Source of the DNA: Multifurca ochricompacta
Lineage: Eukaryota > Basidiomycota > Agaricomycetes > Russulales > Russulaceae
Assembly (NCBI GenBank): GCA_022496185.1
Contig: WTXG01000001.1
Coordinates: 1,426,001 to 1,490,000, forward strand
Length of the DNA: 64,000 bases
Direction of reading: 5' to 3'
In this document: piece by piece, positions 26,680 to 38,916 of the stretch
Numbering within the stretch: the stretch's first letter is position 1
Layout: the number at the start of each line of letters is the position of its first letter
Notes under the pieces: generated by a model
Told to the model about the DNA's origin: nothing
Database searches by the model: none
The model's input: only the letters and a program-made list of their open reading frames with translations
Program-made: the position numbers and the translations under genes

Positions 26680-26981
26680 TATTAAATTAAAATTAACTCA
26701 ATAATTAACTCTCTCACACGCCACACGCACTGCGCATACACTCGTTCTCACTCACTCTTCTCCCTCTCCCTCCATTTCCTTTCTTTTCTTTTCCTTTCTC
26801 TTTCCTTCCCTTCCCTTCCTTCCCTTTCCTTTACACTCGGCTGTGCCGTGTTGGCTGCCTTTTCATCGCACCTCATAGAGTTGCCTGGTCCTTCTGCTCT
26901 TTTTCTTTTCTTTTAGGCCCCAGCGGCTCGTGGTACCTGTTCCTGAGCACATCATAAAGTAGTACCTCGATATACCTTGCG
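26680..26981. promoter_or_regulatory. Pyrimidine-rich promoter region of the seven-helix protein gene
   Basis: 302 bases with a long CT-rich tract (about 26755-26833, made of CTTTC and CTTCC units) upstream of the first plausible ATG of the membrane protein gene. No gene is seen. Confidence 0.5.
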
Positions 26982-29348
26982 ATGCGTCCCAAGCATGTTC
27001 TTTCACTGCTACCTTTTCCCGACTTGAAGATTATCGTGCGTATTACCCTCTTGATCACTCGGGTGACTTCCGCTACTCGCGCGTACTGCCACTGGTGCAT
27101 GACAACAGCGTGGTCATCCAGCATTGACCCACCCTTTCTGATCCCTTTATTTCTAGTGGGACAGGATCACCGCTTCACGGATTGCCATTATCTATTTCGT
27201 CTTCTCCATCCTCAATTGTTCAGTCCAACTCGTCTTTCAAGCTCAGGCGCTCTCTATCAATAATCAAGCCGCAGAGTTTCTTTCCGGACTTATTTACACT
27301 GGCAATGCCTCCTTTCAGGGTTTCTTTACCCTGGGTTCGCAACTCCGCTTCTGCGATCACGTCCCAAATTCCTTCAGTGTGGAGTCTTGCCAGCTTGTTT
27401 GGAATGGAACCATCGGCAATGGTAGATCCACAGTGGGACTGGGCAACAATAGTTCCGTTTCATATACCCCAACCACAGCCTCTGTCATCCCATCCACTAT
27501 TCCCACACATTCCTCGTCGCTTCATCCTGTGACTTCTGAAAAGTCCTCCCTTTCCCCTTCTCTGTCGAAAAATTCTGTAACCTCATCCCTCCCGGCAACC
27601 ACTACGTCCTCCTCGCGTACCGCCATTGTGCTTAGCGCCACCACCACAACAATTTTTATAGAAGCCCCTGCCGCTACAATAACTCGCACAGAGTCGTCCA
27701 ATGATAAGAGGGCGTTCTTACCCCAACCTCATGTTGACATAGTCGATTATCGTGCCATTACATTAAATGGTCAGACCGGCGTGAGTTTGCAAGGTTTTGG
27801 ATACAATGGGAAAAACGTCACGTTGGACAATAAGTGCCTCGTTGCTCTCAACTGGCCTTTGCAGACGTGAGTCCGGCCCCCAGTGGATTTGTCAGGTTCC
27901 CCTACTGACTGCTTCCTAGCTTGAGAAACACCAAGCGCGAAGATATCACTTTTCTTGCGTTCCAGGTTTGGGTGCTGGGAATGTCCTTAGTTGCTCTGCT
28001 CAATGAATCAATCCCCCATATGTACGTCGACGCCCACCTGTGGTCCTAAATCCCGTATCTTATCCCGCAATCTAGCATCGCGACCGTTCTTACTCACCTG
28101 TCCGCGACAGCGTGGGGTGGCTTCCAAATTTACAACACGGGTGCATTTCACAAGGACTTCAGAAGGCTGACAACTGATGGGGCCTGTCATATTAATCTTC
28201 TACCTTGGTACTGGACGTCACGTGCTCGCGCTGAAATTCCCAGCCTGGCACTCAATGTGGCAGCTTTGCTCGTTTCTTGTTTCTTGTCTTTCAGGCTCGT
28301 CACGGTAATGATAGATCGAACCCTTTTCTTGATTGCGCAGCTGATATTAGCGTGTTGGGGTAGTTGTTTGGGTGGCAAACCTTCAAACGTGTCGGTGCCT
28401 CCAGGACGATCAATAGGATCTACAAGCTCGTCCTAACACTGTCCATTGTTATTCAGCTCTCACTCTTTTTCGTCATTTCTGCGGTGGCTCTCTGGGTCGA
28501 TCAACTATACAACGGTGCTATCGGTGTAATGGCCTCTCAGGGAAGCCTCTATCAAGCCTTTTTGACTGTCGTCCTCATCGTAGGTTATCAATTGCCTTCT
28601 TGACGGCTATTTATTTGATCTTTTTAGTTGCTCATTCCTTGGCTATTGATGGTGTGTCATTGTTTATATTTATCTTCATTGGCCAGTCATAATCCCATAT
28701 TTAGGGCTGGGTTGCTGCGAGAAAGGAGTTGAAGTTTCCAATGATTGTTTTCCTCGCCCTGTCCGCTCTGTACCTCATCGGTTGGGGCCTTATGTTTGAT
28801 TCAAAGACATTTCGTTGGACTTTCGTCCAGTGGGGCTTTTTTGGCGCGACAGCGACCCTTTCGGCGCTTCTCATCCTTATCGGTTTCATCGTCGGTATTA
28901 TGTGCCGTCTGAACTTCGACAAAGGCTTGGCCCATTATTGTGAGCGAATGAACGTACCTTTTTTTTTTTTCAACAACAAAAAAATCCCTTTCTTTTAGTA
29001 AATGCCGAAGAGCCACTTCCAGAAGATGATTTCATCGATCCAGCACCAGGCATGGGAGACGACGAGAAAGTTGATTTTCCATCCGCGCAGCACCCCATTC
29101 CAACGTTTTCAGCCACTTTCGGTTCAAGCACTGAGGTCTCCGAGATACCATTCCAGATGGGTCCCCGATTCATCAGCCAATCTCCAGCGTCATTTGGTCT
29201 GCGCGTTGATATCGAGTCTGTCACGCATTCGTCTGGAGTAAGCTCGACGTCGCCAAAGACGGTGTCTTCTGGGTCAACATCTCCAGCAGGCTCCGCTGTG
29301 ACTGCAACTGAGCCATCTGTCGGACGGTCCCGTTGGGTTATTGAGTAA
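26982..29348 (+). CDS. Seven-helix membrane protein with Ser/Thr-rich ectodomain
   Basis: I do not recognise a characterised family. The 5' end is uncertain: ATG 26982 is the first plausible start, but exons before about 27175 are unclear. A hydrophobic leader (RIAIIYFVFSILNCSVQLVF) precedes an ectodomain with Asn-Gly/Ser/Thr sequons (GNAS, WNGT, GNNSS) and a Ser/Thr-rich stretch. After introns come seven hydrophobic segments, among them FQVWVLGMSLVALLNES, SLALNVAALLVSCFLSFRLV, VLTLSIVIQLSLFFVISAVA, MIVFLALSALYLIGWGLMF and ALLILIGFIVGIMC. The C-terminal tail is acidic and Ser/Pro-rich, ending RSRWVIE plus TAA. The layout resembles a receptor or sensor of the plasma membrane, but no GPCR signature motif was recognised. 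Confidence 0.7.
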
Positions 29349-29601
29349 TCGATCCAAGGGTTGTCATTTCATACTTCTGCCCTGAATAGATAACTTGTTG
29401 AGTGTATGATGATTGTGCTGACGGCGTTATGTATTTTGTACAGAAAATCGGAATGGTCATAACGATCGGTACAATGCTAATACATGCGCTGATGCATTGT
29501 GCAAAAAGATAGGTCCATGAAAGTGACATTCAGAATATGAGAACGAGTACGATATCCGTGCAGGGGCCCGCGGGGATCTTGGTAATTCATCGACACACGG
29601 A
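29349..29601. other. Convergent 3' spacer
   Basis: 253 bases between the stops of the seven-helix protein and the MAPKKK gene. No gene seen. Confidence 0.6.
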
Positions 29602-32600
29602 TCACTCGTTTTTCTCTTGGACTTGAGCCTCAGGTAAGGAACTCTCGTCAAGTGATAGCGAGCTCTCCGCAGGTGAAGGATTTGGTGAAGCGCTTTTGAT
29701 GGCCTCGACCTCCTTCTCTTGGATAATGGCAGCCTGGCGCGCAACAGTTGCTGATTCATAAGTGTCTTCCGGTGGCATCTCTGCCGGAGGGTTCTTTGCC
29801 ATCTCGACCTCATCATAGGTTTGTAATGCCTTTCGGAAGTCTAACATCCACGAATGATCCATAAGTTCAAATGCGCTCGGCCGTCGTGTTGGGTCCACGG
29901 TGAGGCACTCTTTGATGAAGTTGATACCAAGTTCACTGAGTTGGTCGGGTTCGGGAAGCGGGGGATGCTGGGTGGCGACCCCGATGTGGTACATGATGGT
30001 CCTGTCACTCCCGTGGGTCTTTACAGGTGGGATATTATCATGCTGCACGCACCATTCATTGTCCAGATGGCTCCACGGTTTCTTTCCGGTCGCGAACTCG
30101 AGCACGACGCACCCCATAGACCAGATGTCCATTGCGCCATGTCGACCGCGGGTATCATTTTTGATGACCTCTGGTGACATGTACATCGGAGTGCCCGTTA
30201 GACTGCTGCTCATGCCTATGCCAAGCCCTCCATCGAAGGCACCTTCAGCTGGGCGACGAGATCGCATCATGGTACGATGATTTTTTGCGAGTATCTTTGC
30301 CGCACCAAAATCCACGAACTTTATGACGCCCAGATGATCTAGCAGAATATCTGATAACAGATGAAGTGATAGCTTGAGCTAGCAACCATGATACAGCAAG
30401 GACCTCTCTACTTACTATCCGGCTTGATATCACGATGGACGATGCCTTTTGAGTGAAGATACGCAAGGCCTTCCAGCATTTGCATGGTGTAGATCTGTAT
30501 GATGTGCTCGTCCTCGATGCGCCCAAGCTCTAAAAGAGCTGCTAAACTTCCACCTTGACAAAACTCCTCGAAAATGTAGACTTTGTCCCGGTGCACCTCG
30601 ATCCCATAGTACTCAACGATGTTGGGGTGACGTAACATCTCCATAACACGAAGCTCCTCACGGATTTGTTGGTACAGACTCGGCGAGCCGGCGAGTTCCT
30701 GGAACTTGACCTCCTTCACTGCCATCAAGGAACCAGAATCCAGGTTGACAGCTGTGTACACAGAGCCGAATGCACCTGCGCCGATGAATCTTCCCTGTTG
30801 CCAGCGAATCGAGATGTTAGAACTGAAGGAAGCAAGGAAAACAACTGATTGATCCTCCAACTTTTCGTCATCGAGTACACGGCCAGCCATACGTTGCTCT
30901 GATGTTAAGGCGGCCCTGGCACTCTCAAGCTTCTCCACTGCTTGTGACATCTTCTCCCAAAATTCGGTGATTGACGGGTCCAAGTAACCAGCAGCGACTA
31001 ATCGTTCGTTGTTACCAAAGGAAGAGAACATTTCCTCCGCATCCAAAGGGGCTTCCTGACGCCGTTCGCCCTGTTTCTCTTTTTCTTTGCTCGCCTCCAG
31101 AGTGGAGCGCGCCCCAAGGATATCAAAGTGGCTAATGAGAAGTGTCATGCAGCTGGCCACTTTCTGCCGTAGCATCTCGAACTGGTGATCGGGAAGTTGA
31201 AGTATGTAATTACGCGTGCGGTGAAGAGTGAATTCTAATGCATTGACCGCCCACTTGAAAGTCTTCCGTTCATTTGGATCACAATCATCACAGATGAAGG
31301 AGACCCATGAGATCGCAAGTTTAACGAGGGAGCGATTGAATTTAAGAAGCGTGGACCTGTCCATAGACTTCTGGACATGCTGGCCGTGTTCTGAAGCAAA
31401 CAAGTACCAACTTTCCAGAAGGTCCTGGCTCTTGCTGGTTTCTCGGAGAGTGCTGCGTACATAATGGACAGATTCGACAATTGATTCCGCAAGTCGATTA
31501 GTTGCACGGTTGATCTTCCTCATCTCTCGGTTGACGGAGGGTAAATGTGCCTGCTGCTCTATAATGCAGACCGGAGGCTTGATATCGATTTCATTCTCCT
31601 CGTCCACTGGAAGGAAAACCTCGGCGAGCTCTTGTTTGGCTAACGATAGCCTATGTTGGCCGCCATCGGCAATCAGGCGTACCCGGTCATCCTTCAGACC
31701 TAAGTCAATTCTTGGAATTTCTAGCATGAGGACAAGACCATTCCAAAGAAATCGACTGCGAGGGGACAGGATAAGAAGATAGCCAGCTTCATCTGGGAAT
31801 TCCGTATGAAGGTCGTAGATGTCGACAATCTTGCGCCCATCGTCCTCGAGCTGTTCGGTTACGTGAAAGGCCTCCAGAAGCATACGGCGAATGTAATCTG
31901 CATGATCTCGTAAAGAGCTCGAGGCTATGATGTATGTTCCTTCCTCCTCATATGTCTGCGTGAAGACGAGGAAATGATCTGTTTCTACTAGCTGAGCAAT
32001 AAAAAGATCGATAGGGACGTCCTCCAGAGTGTATTCTGCCGAGTTGTTAAACCTCTGGTAAACAAGCCTCGGCGGATATAAGATACAGGCAGGCGTCATG
32101 ATATAAGATACCCTCACCGAACGAAGCGCTGCAATTTGCGATATCGTAAGCGGACACTGTCCAAGATTTTGCCGTACCAACTCGTCATCTGTTCATCGCT
32201 TATATCTTGCTGCGATGCAGTACGCGAAGACCCGTTAATGCTAATACCAGACTTTCGTCGCTGGCCTGACATAGGTCTCTGCGAGGCGGGTAGCCGAAGC
32301 TGTGCATCAAAAAGTTTGTAACGCGGACCATCAACTTATTAGTGAGTGCGCTATTTGAACATTAAGAGACAAAGGCAACTTTAAATATGAGTTCACCTAC
32401 CATAGTTGCTCCGCGACCATTGAAGCCCCGCCTGGAACAGTCAGGGCGACATCGTTGAGAGTTGGCCACTGACTCTCTATGAGGTCAGTTTCTTTAAAAT
32501 AAATATCTTTCGCGCCACTTTTTAACTTCCAATGTATCAACTTGAAGAAGAAGCTCAGTGCGTCCAGTACAACTGTGTCGTAGTTATCACTGATACAAGG

Positions 32601-34056
32601 GGGAAGGTTCCAATTGCCCCCTGGGTCTGGAGAAAGGAAGGCCTCGTATTGTCGCTTCAGCGTACACGCAATCCCGATATTAAGTTTGAGGTCCTCCGTC
32701 ATCTGGTCAATAATGATGACAGCTGGCTCCTTCAGTTTCTGTGCATAGTCTAGTCGAACCCGCAAACTCGCTAAAGCAAGCTGTGTGGGAAGGAGATCAA
32801 GGGGACGAGCTCCCGCTCGAAGGATGGGAGATTCTTCTTCTTCAGAAGGTGAGCCAAGTTGACTTGAGCATCCCGAGATGCTCCAATGAGAGAGTGGACT
32901 GTCGTCATGAAGCCTTTGCGAATGTCATCTGGATAGATTCTTCCTTCATAGCTCTTTCTAGGAACGTGGTACCGTCCACGACAGGGCCATTGTCTCCGAA
33001 GGTGTAACGAGTTCCCAAAGGGCTCTCCGTGCTTGTAACAGGGGCCGTGACGTCCAAAGTCTCACCTCCGTCCATTTTCGCAAGACGTTAATCTGGCGGC
33101 GAAGTGAAGTGAAGATAGTGGACCAGGTAATAAGAGCATCTCTATGAGCTTGGAAATCCGGTTCGGCAACAACAGGTTTGTCAAGGTGGAGGGCTTTGTG
33201 TGTTGGATACAAGGTGTACACGATATCCAAGTGGCGTAGCACCTCGTTCACCTGTTTCAAAGCGATCGCTCCTGGATCGTCGCCACTTTCGAGCTCTCTA
33301 GCGCGGAAAGTCAAGACTTCATTGATGACGGATCAACAGTTGTAAGTCTCAGATCCTCAAGTCTTTTCCTCTCCTCCTCCTCCGAGGTACCCATTATTTT
33401 GGCTCTGATGCCCAACCAGAGGTTATGGTTGTACCTGTCCTGTTCCTCGCTAGACGTAGCGAGTGCCACAGCTATCCGCGTCTTTTCGGACTTGAGCACA
33501 TCGCCATCCAGAACCGACGCAAGCATAGTCTGCCACTCAAGTCGCTCTCTGTCCTCCGGTGTCTCTGTCTCAATCGACTCAGACTCTATCAAGGATGAGA
33601 ATCTGTCGCGAGCGTCACCGGAGCTATCCAATAAGGGCCGCCAAAGTCTTCCTCATCGCTATCACCAGCGTCAACAACCTGGCCTGAGCCTCTTTGGAAA
33701 TATTGGCTGTCGGGATCACTCCTGGGATCTTCGGAGCCGGAGCCTGATCCATATCGCATGATGAATTGAGAGAAGATGTCATGATACCTTGCATAATATT
33801 GAGGTACCTGCATGGATGAGGAAGAAGAAGAGGAAGGGCCATTGAATGAACCCGCGGGAGAGTATGTCTTGAGTCGAGACTTGAGCCGGACAGCTCCCGG
33901 TAGCGTAGCATTATTAGGAGAAGTTGTGGGAGAAAATGAAATGGACCTCGAGTGTTGCTGGATGTCCCAAGCATCCTCATCTTCTTGTGGGGGATCCACT
34001 TCTGCATGAGGGTACAAGGTGGGTATGTGCCGTGACAGTGGTAGTGGCAGTGGCAT
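29602..34056 (-). CDS. SSK2: HOG-pathway MAP kinase kinase kinase (Ssk2/Ssk22/Wis4 type)
   Basis: The first ATG in frame is at 34056 (MPLPLPLSRHIPTLYPHAEV), and the stop is at 29602-29604 after QVQEKNE. A long N-terminal regulatory region is spread over exons between 34056 and about 31000, with family segments WLGIRAKIMGTSEEEE, GDNGPVVDGTTFLERAM and FERELVPLISFPTQLA. The kinase domain is C-terminal: glycine loop FIGAGAFGSVYTAVNLD, lysine MAVKEVKFQE, catalytic loop GIVHRDIKPD, VDFGAAKI, and activation-segment end GTPMYMSPEV. In fungi this kinase is activated by the Ssk1 response regulator and phosphorylates Pbs2 in osmotic and oxidative stress. Its start lies 97 bases from the divergent DRG1-like gene. 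Confidence 0.9.
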
Positions 34057-34153
34057 TTCTTTCCTCACAGCGTCAGCGAGTGCGAGTTTTAATTGAAACA
34101 CACGGCCCGCCTTTCATTATCTTTACCACCTTACCATCAACACCTTCGTCATC
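34057..34153. promoter_or_regulatory. Very short divergent promoter of SSK2 and DRG1 genes
   Basis: Only 97 bases separate the two start codons, so untranslated leaders of the two genes probably overlap or are very short. The DRG1 side has a pyrimidine-rich CACC/ATCATC leader. If the longer minus-strand open frame up to 34101 were translated from a non-ATG codon, the spacer would be even shorter. Confidence 0.5.
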
Positions 34154-36129
34154 ATGGGAGTCGTAGAGAAAGTACGTTTTACTTTTAATGTTAAAAAGAG
34201 GAATTACTTAAGTTTATTCCACATAGATTAAGGAGATCGAGGGTCGGTATCTTCCAAACTCCCTAGAGATCAATCGCTGATATCTAGCTTTCTTTAGAGG
34301 AGATGGCGAGGAGTAAGCCTTGGAGATCCGCCTTTTTCGTCACATATATTATTGATTCTCATACACAGCACAGAAGAATAAGGTGGGATACTAGACTAAA
34401 ATGTATGGTATACTCAAAGTCCAGATAGGCCACAGAGTATCACCTTGGTCTGTTGAAAGCGAAACTTGCCCGCTACCGTGCCCAGCTTCTGGAGCCTACC
34501 ACCAAGTCCGGTGGCCCTGGCACTGGCTTTGATGTACAAAAATTGGGGATGCTCGTGTAGCCCTGATTGGCTTCCCTTCTGTTGGAAAAGTATGTTTTTC
34601 CCCGTCTTCCACATGAAACAGCCTGACACCCATCAGTCAACTCTTCTTAGCAGAGTGACTCACACCGCTTCCGAGTCTGCTGCTTATGAATTCACAACTC
34701 TTACTGTGGGTCTTCTCAAGTGGCCTTACCGATGTCAAATACCAACAGGTGCTCGTTAGGCTATTCCAGGGGTTATTGAGTACAAAGGAGCCAGAATACA
34801 ACTTCTTGACCTACCAGGTATTGTCGAGGGTGCTAGCCAAGGTCGCGGTCGCGGTCGGCAGGTCGTTTCAACCGCGAAGACAGCGGACCTGATCATTATC
34901 ATGCTGGACGCCACCAAATCAGAGGAACAACGACAGCTGTTAGAGATTGAACTCGATGCGGTTGGGATTCGCCTTAAAGGAAGAAGCCTGACGTCGTCTT
35001 TAAACGGAAAACAACGGTGGGGTGAGCATCTCCCGTTTTTTACTGTCCGCTTCCTTAGGTGCAAACCCCCGTAGATTACCGTGAGTCATGTTGTCATACG
35101 CTACTAGCATTATACACCCAATCGCTCAGTTGACCGCCACTGTGAAACTTACCAAGACGGATGAAAAAACAATCAGGACAATCTTGGCAAGCTGTACTTG
35201 GCTTCCCTTCGTACTTGGCGGCACTGAGGCCCATCTTCAGATAAGTTACACAATTGCGATGTGATGATCCGAGAAGACGTCCGTCGTATCTCACGCATCC
35301 TTCTGCTATCGAACTGACCACGCAGCAGATTACCACCGACGAGTTTATCGACGTTCTCATAGGTCCACACACTTCCCAGTCACTAGAGCTTGTCTAATTT
35401 GCACAACAGGGACGCGAAAATACATACCGTGCCTTTGTATGTCCAGCATTACAGATTCCTTTCCTGAAGCTCATGTGTATGATCCTCAGATGTCTACAAC
35501 AAAATCGACGCCATCAGTCTCGAAACTATGGATCGCTTGGCCCATGAAGATCATACAGTCGTCATCAGCTGCGAGGTGGACCTTAAGTGAGGCACAATAC
35601 ATGCTACGATATCGTGTTGTTGACTTTACGCAGTTTGGATCATCTCATCGATCGCATATGGGATGACCTTGGCCTTGTGAAAGTGTATACAAAAAAACGA
35701 GGTGGCCATCCCGATCTTGCCGACCCGATCTGCATGCGCAAAGGGTCTACCATTGGGGTACATTCTGATGTGTCCACCCCTCTCTCTCAACTCAATCATT
35801 ATCTAGGATGTATGCAACGGGATCCACCGTTCTTTGACAACAAAATTTCGTTATGCACTGGTCTGGTCAGTACACATTATTTTACGTTGGTTTGCGGGGG
35901 CTAATCATTTCCAGGGTGAGTGAGAAACTTTCACCAGCGCAATCACCTGGCCTGACAATTTTAATTTTAATTTTTTTTAGGGAAAATCATCGAAATTTGC
36001 GCCTCACGCGCAGAAGGTTGGACTCGGTCACCTTGTGCAAGATGAAGACGTGGTTTCGAGTATGTGTTTTAATGTATAGTATGTTCAACTTCCCGTCAAC
36101 CTTTTTCTCCCACAGTATTCACAAAGTAG
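34154..36129 (+). CDS. RBG1: DRG1/Rbg1-type GTP-binding protein
   Basis: The start is ATG 34154. The first four exons are micro-exons (34154-34171, 34227-34242, 34298-34312, 34369-34382) encoding MGVVEK-IKEIE-EEMAR-TQKNK, and exon 5 starts at 34429 with [20 protein letters not shown]. The G1 motif is GFPSVGKS, switch [22 protein letters not shown], and the TGS region includes [17 protein letters not shown]. The stop is TAG 36127-36129 after EDVVSIFTK. DRG1/Rbg1 with its partner Tma46/DFRP1 helps translating ribosomes. Single bases seem missing near 34546 (GGGG run before [11 protein letters not shown]) and 34977 (AAA run before [10 protein letters not shown]). Both breaks are in otherwise perfectly conserved segments. 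Confidence 0.88.
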
Positions 36130-36386
36130 GACACGAGGCTTGAGATCACAACCCTTATGGACAGGCGTGTGTGGTCCCTGTATTGTTTGCTGATGTTCTG
36201 ATGATGATAAATACGTGTATTGGTTAGACATCATCATATCATCATATCATATATACATTTTAAGAGCTATTAGCAATCGATTGCGCCACCGTCAGATCGT
36301 TGCTTCCTTTAAAACCAACCAACTGGTGTCCTAAAATCTTATCTTCCCGTCCACTCTCACAGGCCACTGGCACCTTTCTTTTGAAC
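36130..36386. other. Spacer and promoter upstream of the metallo-beta-lactamase gene
   Basis: 257 bases containing an ATCATAT repeat at about 36227-36256. I see no gene here. Confidence 0.5.
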
Positions 36387-37913
36387 ATGTCAGATAGTTC
36401 TTCACACGTAGTGCGGCCCACCTCTGGAATCGAATTCATTTTCTTGGGAACCGGAACATCGGGTAGCTTGCCTAATGTGTCCTGCCTCACCGCTCTGGAG
36501 AATGATGTACCTTGCAAGACATGTCTCTCTACTCTAAAACCCGAAGGAAAGAAGAACATAAGGAGGAATACGTCGGCAGTTATGCGCATCGAAGGAAAAG
36601 ACGGGAAGAAGAGGTGCGTCCTCTGTTGTGCGGCACCCTCTTACGTCATTTGGCAACATTGGCAGGACAATCGTTATTGATGTTGGCAAGAATTTCCAGG
36701 CAGCAGCTGTCGAGTGGTTCCCAAAGTATGGACTACGACGTATTGACGCTGTGCTGATCACTCATGCCCATGCTGACGGTGCGTTTTGCTTGATTTCGAG
36801 GTAGGATTTGCGTTAATTCGTGGATCGCTGCTAGCCATGAACGGGTTGGATGATCTTCGTGGTGAGTGAGGCAGTGTTACAATGGATGTGTCTCACGCTC
36901 GTCCATCCCGGTATCAGGATGGACCTTGAGAGGAGCTATACAAAAGTTTATCGACGTCTACGCCTCCCGAGCAACATTTGCCGAAGTGGAGCGCGCCTTC
37001 CCCTATATGGTCTCCAGGGAGTTCGCCTCAGGCGGCGGTGACGTGAGGAAAAGCTAGCTTTCTCGGCGGCGACCCCACCTTCTTACTCTTCATGATTCAG
37101 ATTCCAGAGTTCAAGTGGCACATCTTCGAAAATAAGGAGCCAATTGACGTCGCAGATTCTGGCATAATAATCACGCCATTTGAAGGTGAGTCCACTTGCC
37201 AACCTGCTGTGTTTCAAGGGTTGACAGCGCCGAATGAAGTGCAACATGGACGTCTATGGGCTACTTCGGCGCCTCCCGCGTTCTCTCCTACGCCAGCGAC
37301 AACCACACCCTCCACACCTACACAGACGCCTTCTACTCTAAAATCTGACCCCTCTGCTTCTCTTTTGGCTCCACCAGTGGCCGCAATTCCATCACCACGT
37401 CGGCCGCTTGCAAGCGCAAACCATGGCCAAGGCGTTCCTGAACTCTATCCATACTTGTGCCATGCATTCAGGATTCAAGACTCAATAATTTACCTCTCTG
37501 ATGCATCATGGATCTCCGAAGAGTCATGGGCGGTTTTGAACCAACCTTCTATTGGCAATCCCCTGCATCAATACGCTGTCGCAATCGTGGATTGCCTAAG
37601 ACCCATGGCGCATATTTCGCACTATGGGATCAGGGAGGCTGTCAATGTCGCAAGGAGGATAAACGCACGACGTACTTATTTGACAGGCTTTGGACACGAG
37701 GTGTCGCATGAAGAATATGTCAGAATTGGTGAATACGTTGGTGGCAAAGTTATTGACAAGCCAACTATGAAGGAGAAGTATTGCATCGACCTTGTGGATG
37801 AAGGGAGGAATATCTGGTTACGACCTTCACACGATGGATTACGAGTCCAAGTTAGTGGTGAAGGTGAAGGGGAATTGGAAGTGAAAGACAACAGTTACGA
37901 CGACGAATGGTAG
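36387..37913 (+). CDS. Metallo-beta-lactamase-fold hydrolase, PhnP-like
   Basis: The start is ATG 36387 (MSDSSSHVVRPTSGIEFIF) and the stop TAG 37911-37913 after NSYDDEW. The fold is shown by FLGTGTSGSLPNVSCLT at the start, the strand TIVIDVGKNFQ after intron 1, and the metal motif ITHAHADAMNGLDDLR, split by intron 2. Later come DSIIYLSDASWI and the C-terminal TYLTGFGHEVSHEEY, with further candidate ligand His residues. The N-terminus resembles PhnP and related cyclic-phosphodiesterase or tRNase-like proteins, but the substrate cannot be told from sequence. A Thr/Pro-rich stretch (about 37275-37400) interrupts the domain. Exon-intron limits were checked at 36612-36663, 36780-36835 and 36861-36917. 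Confidence 0.82.
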
Positions 37914-38107
37914 ATTAATTCTTATCTTATCTTATCTTTATAGATTAGAATAGATTGATTACCGGCCCGTTACACTCACTCTCACCACAACTCTTGTCTC
38001 ACAACCACGCAACACGTCTCAAAACTCTAACTCAACTCCCACTCAAGCTCAAAAGACCCAGGACCTCAGCTTATATAGTCTTTCAGTTGCTGGGATCGTT
38101 GTTTTCA
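37914..38107. other. Short spacer with TTATC repeat upstream of the Ups1-like gene
   Basis: 194 bases; begins with a TTATC tandem (about 37920-37941) and continues as a CT/CA-rich leader. Confidence 0.5.
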
Positions 38108-38916
38108 ATGAAGTTCTTCTCTCAATCCTTCTTGTACGAGTGAGTATACCTTCTCCTTACTTTCAATTTTATTCCTGACCAAGTCCCCTTTAGCGATCCC
38201 TGGCCTATCGTGTCTCTCGCTTTCTTTTTACGCTATCCTAACCCCTATGCCTCACACGTCCTTTCATGTGATGTTATCTCGCGTGAATTCACCCCTTCAG
38301 GGTCTCTTCTCACCACGCGTCTCATTCTCAAGACCGCGACGTTGCCAAGATGGGCGCCAAAGGGCATCATTTCCCGCTCGGAAAGTTTAATTCTGGAAGA
38401 GAGCGAAGTGGATCCTCATGGGAAGGTCGTACGCTGTCTCACCCGGAATCTCGAGCACGTCAAGGCCATGCAGGTACACGAGACTCAGACTTTCAGTCAA
38501 GTGGGAGAGGGGTATGTACATGGTTTCAACCCTTCTTGCACCCAGGATTAACGCATATCTTTCAAGGAGAACCCTGCAGACTACAGAAGCCCGAATTGTC
38601 TCCGGGTTTGGATGGGGCCTTACAAGACAAATTGAGAACTATGGTCTCGCTCGTTTCAGGAAGAATGTTCAGCGGGTGTGTCTCTTCGTCAAATTGACGT
38701 TCGTCGTCTCTGAGCGCTTTCTTCTAGTCGCGTGAAGGTGTCGCTCTTATTCTTGACCTCATCCGTCAGGCTCGTATGCAGCCCATGACAGTAGGTTCAT
38801 CGTACCTCAACCCCACCAGCGCCAGCCGTTTCACAACAAAGCCTCGTGCGTTTGACAAATCTGCATCGCAGCCCCACCAATTCCCCGAAACTGGAGATCC
38901 CTCCCTCCAAACTTAA
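38108..38916 (+). CDS. UPS1: PRELI/MSF1-domain phospholipid transfer protein, Ups1-like
   Basis: Exon 1 begins ATG 38108 (MKFFSQSFLYD). Exon 2, after a short intron, reads DPWPIVSLAFFLRYPNPYAS, HVLSCDVISREFTPSGSLLT and TRNLEHVKAMQVHET. Following exons give EARIVSGFGWGLTRQIENYG, RFRKNVQRSREGVALILDL and IRQARMQPM, and the stop is TAA 38914-38916. The segments TRNLEH and GWGLTRQIENYG place it in the Ups1/PRELID1 branch. These proteins, with Mdm35, move phosphatidic acid to the inner mitochondrial membrane for cardiolipin synthesis. It is a paralogue of the Ups2-like gene at 18150, and both start with a similar FSQSF segment. The C-terminal tail after the domain is Ser/Pro-rich. Confidence 0.88.
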
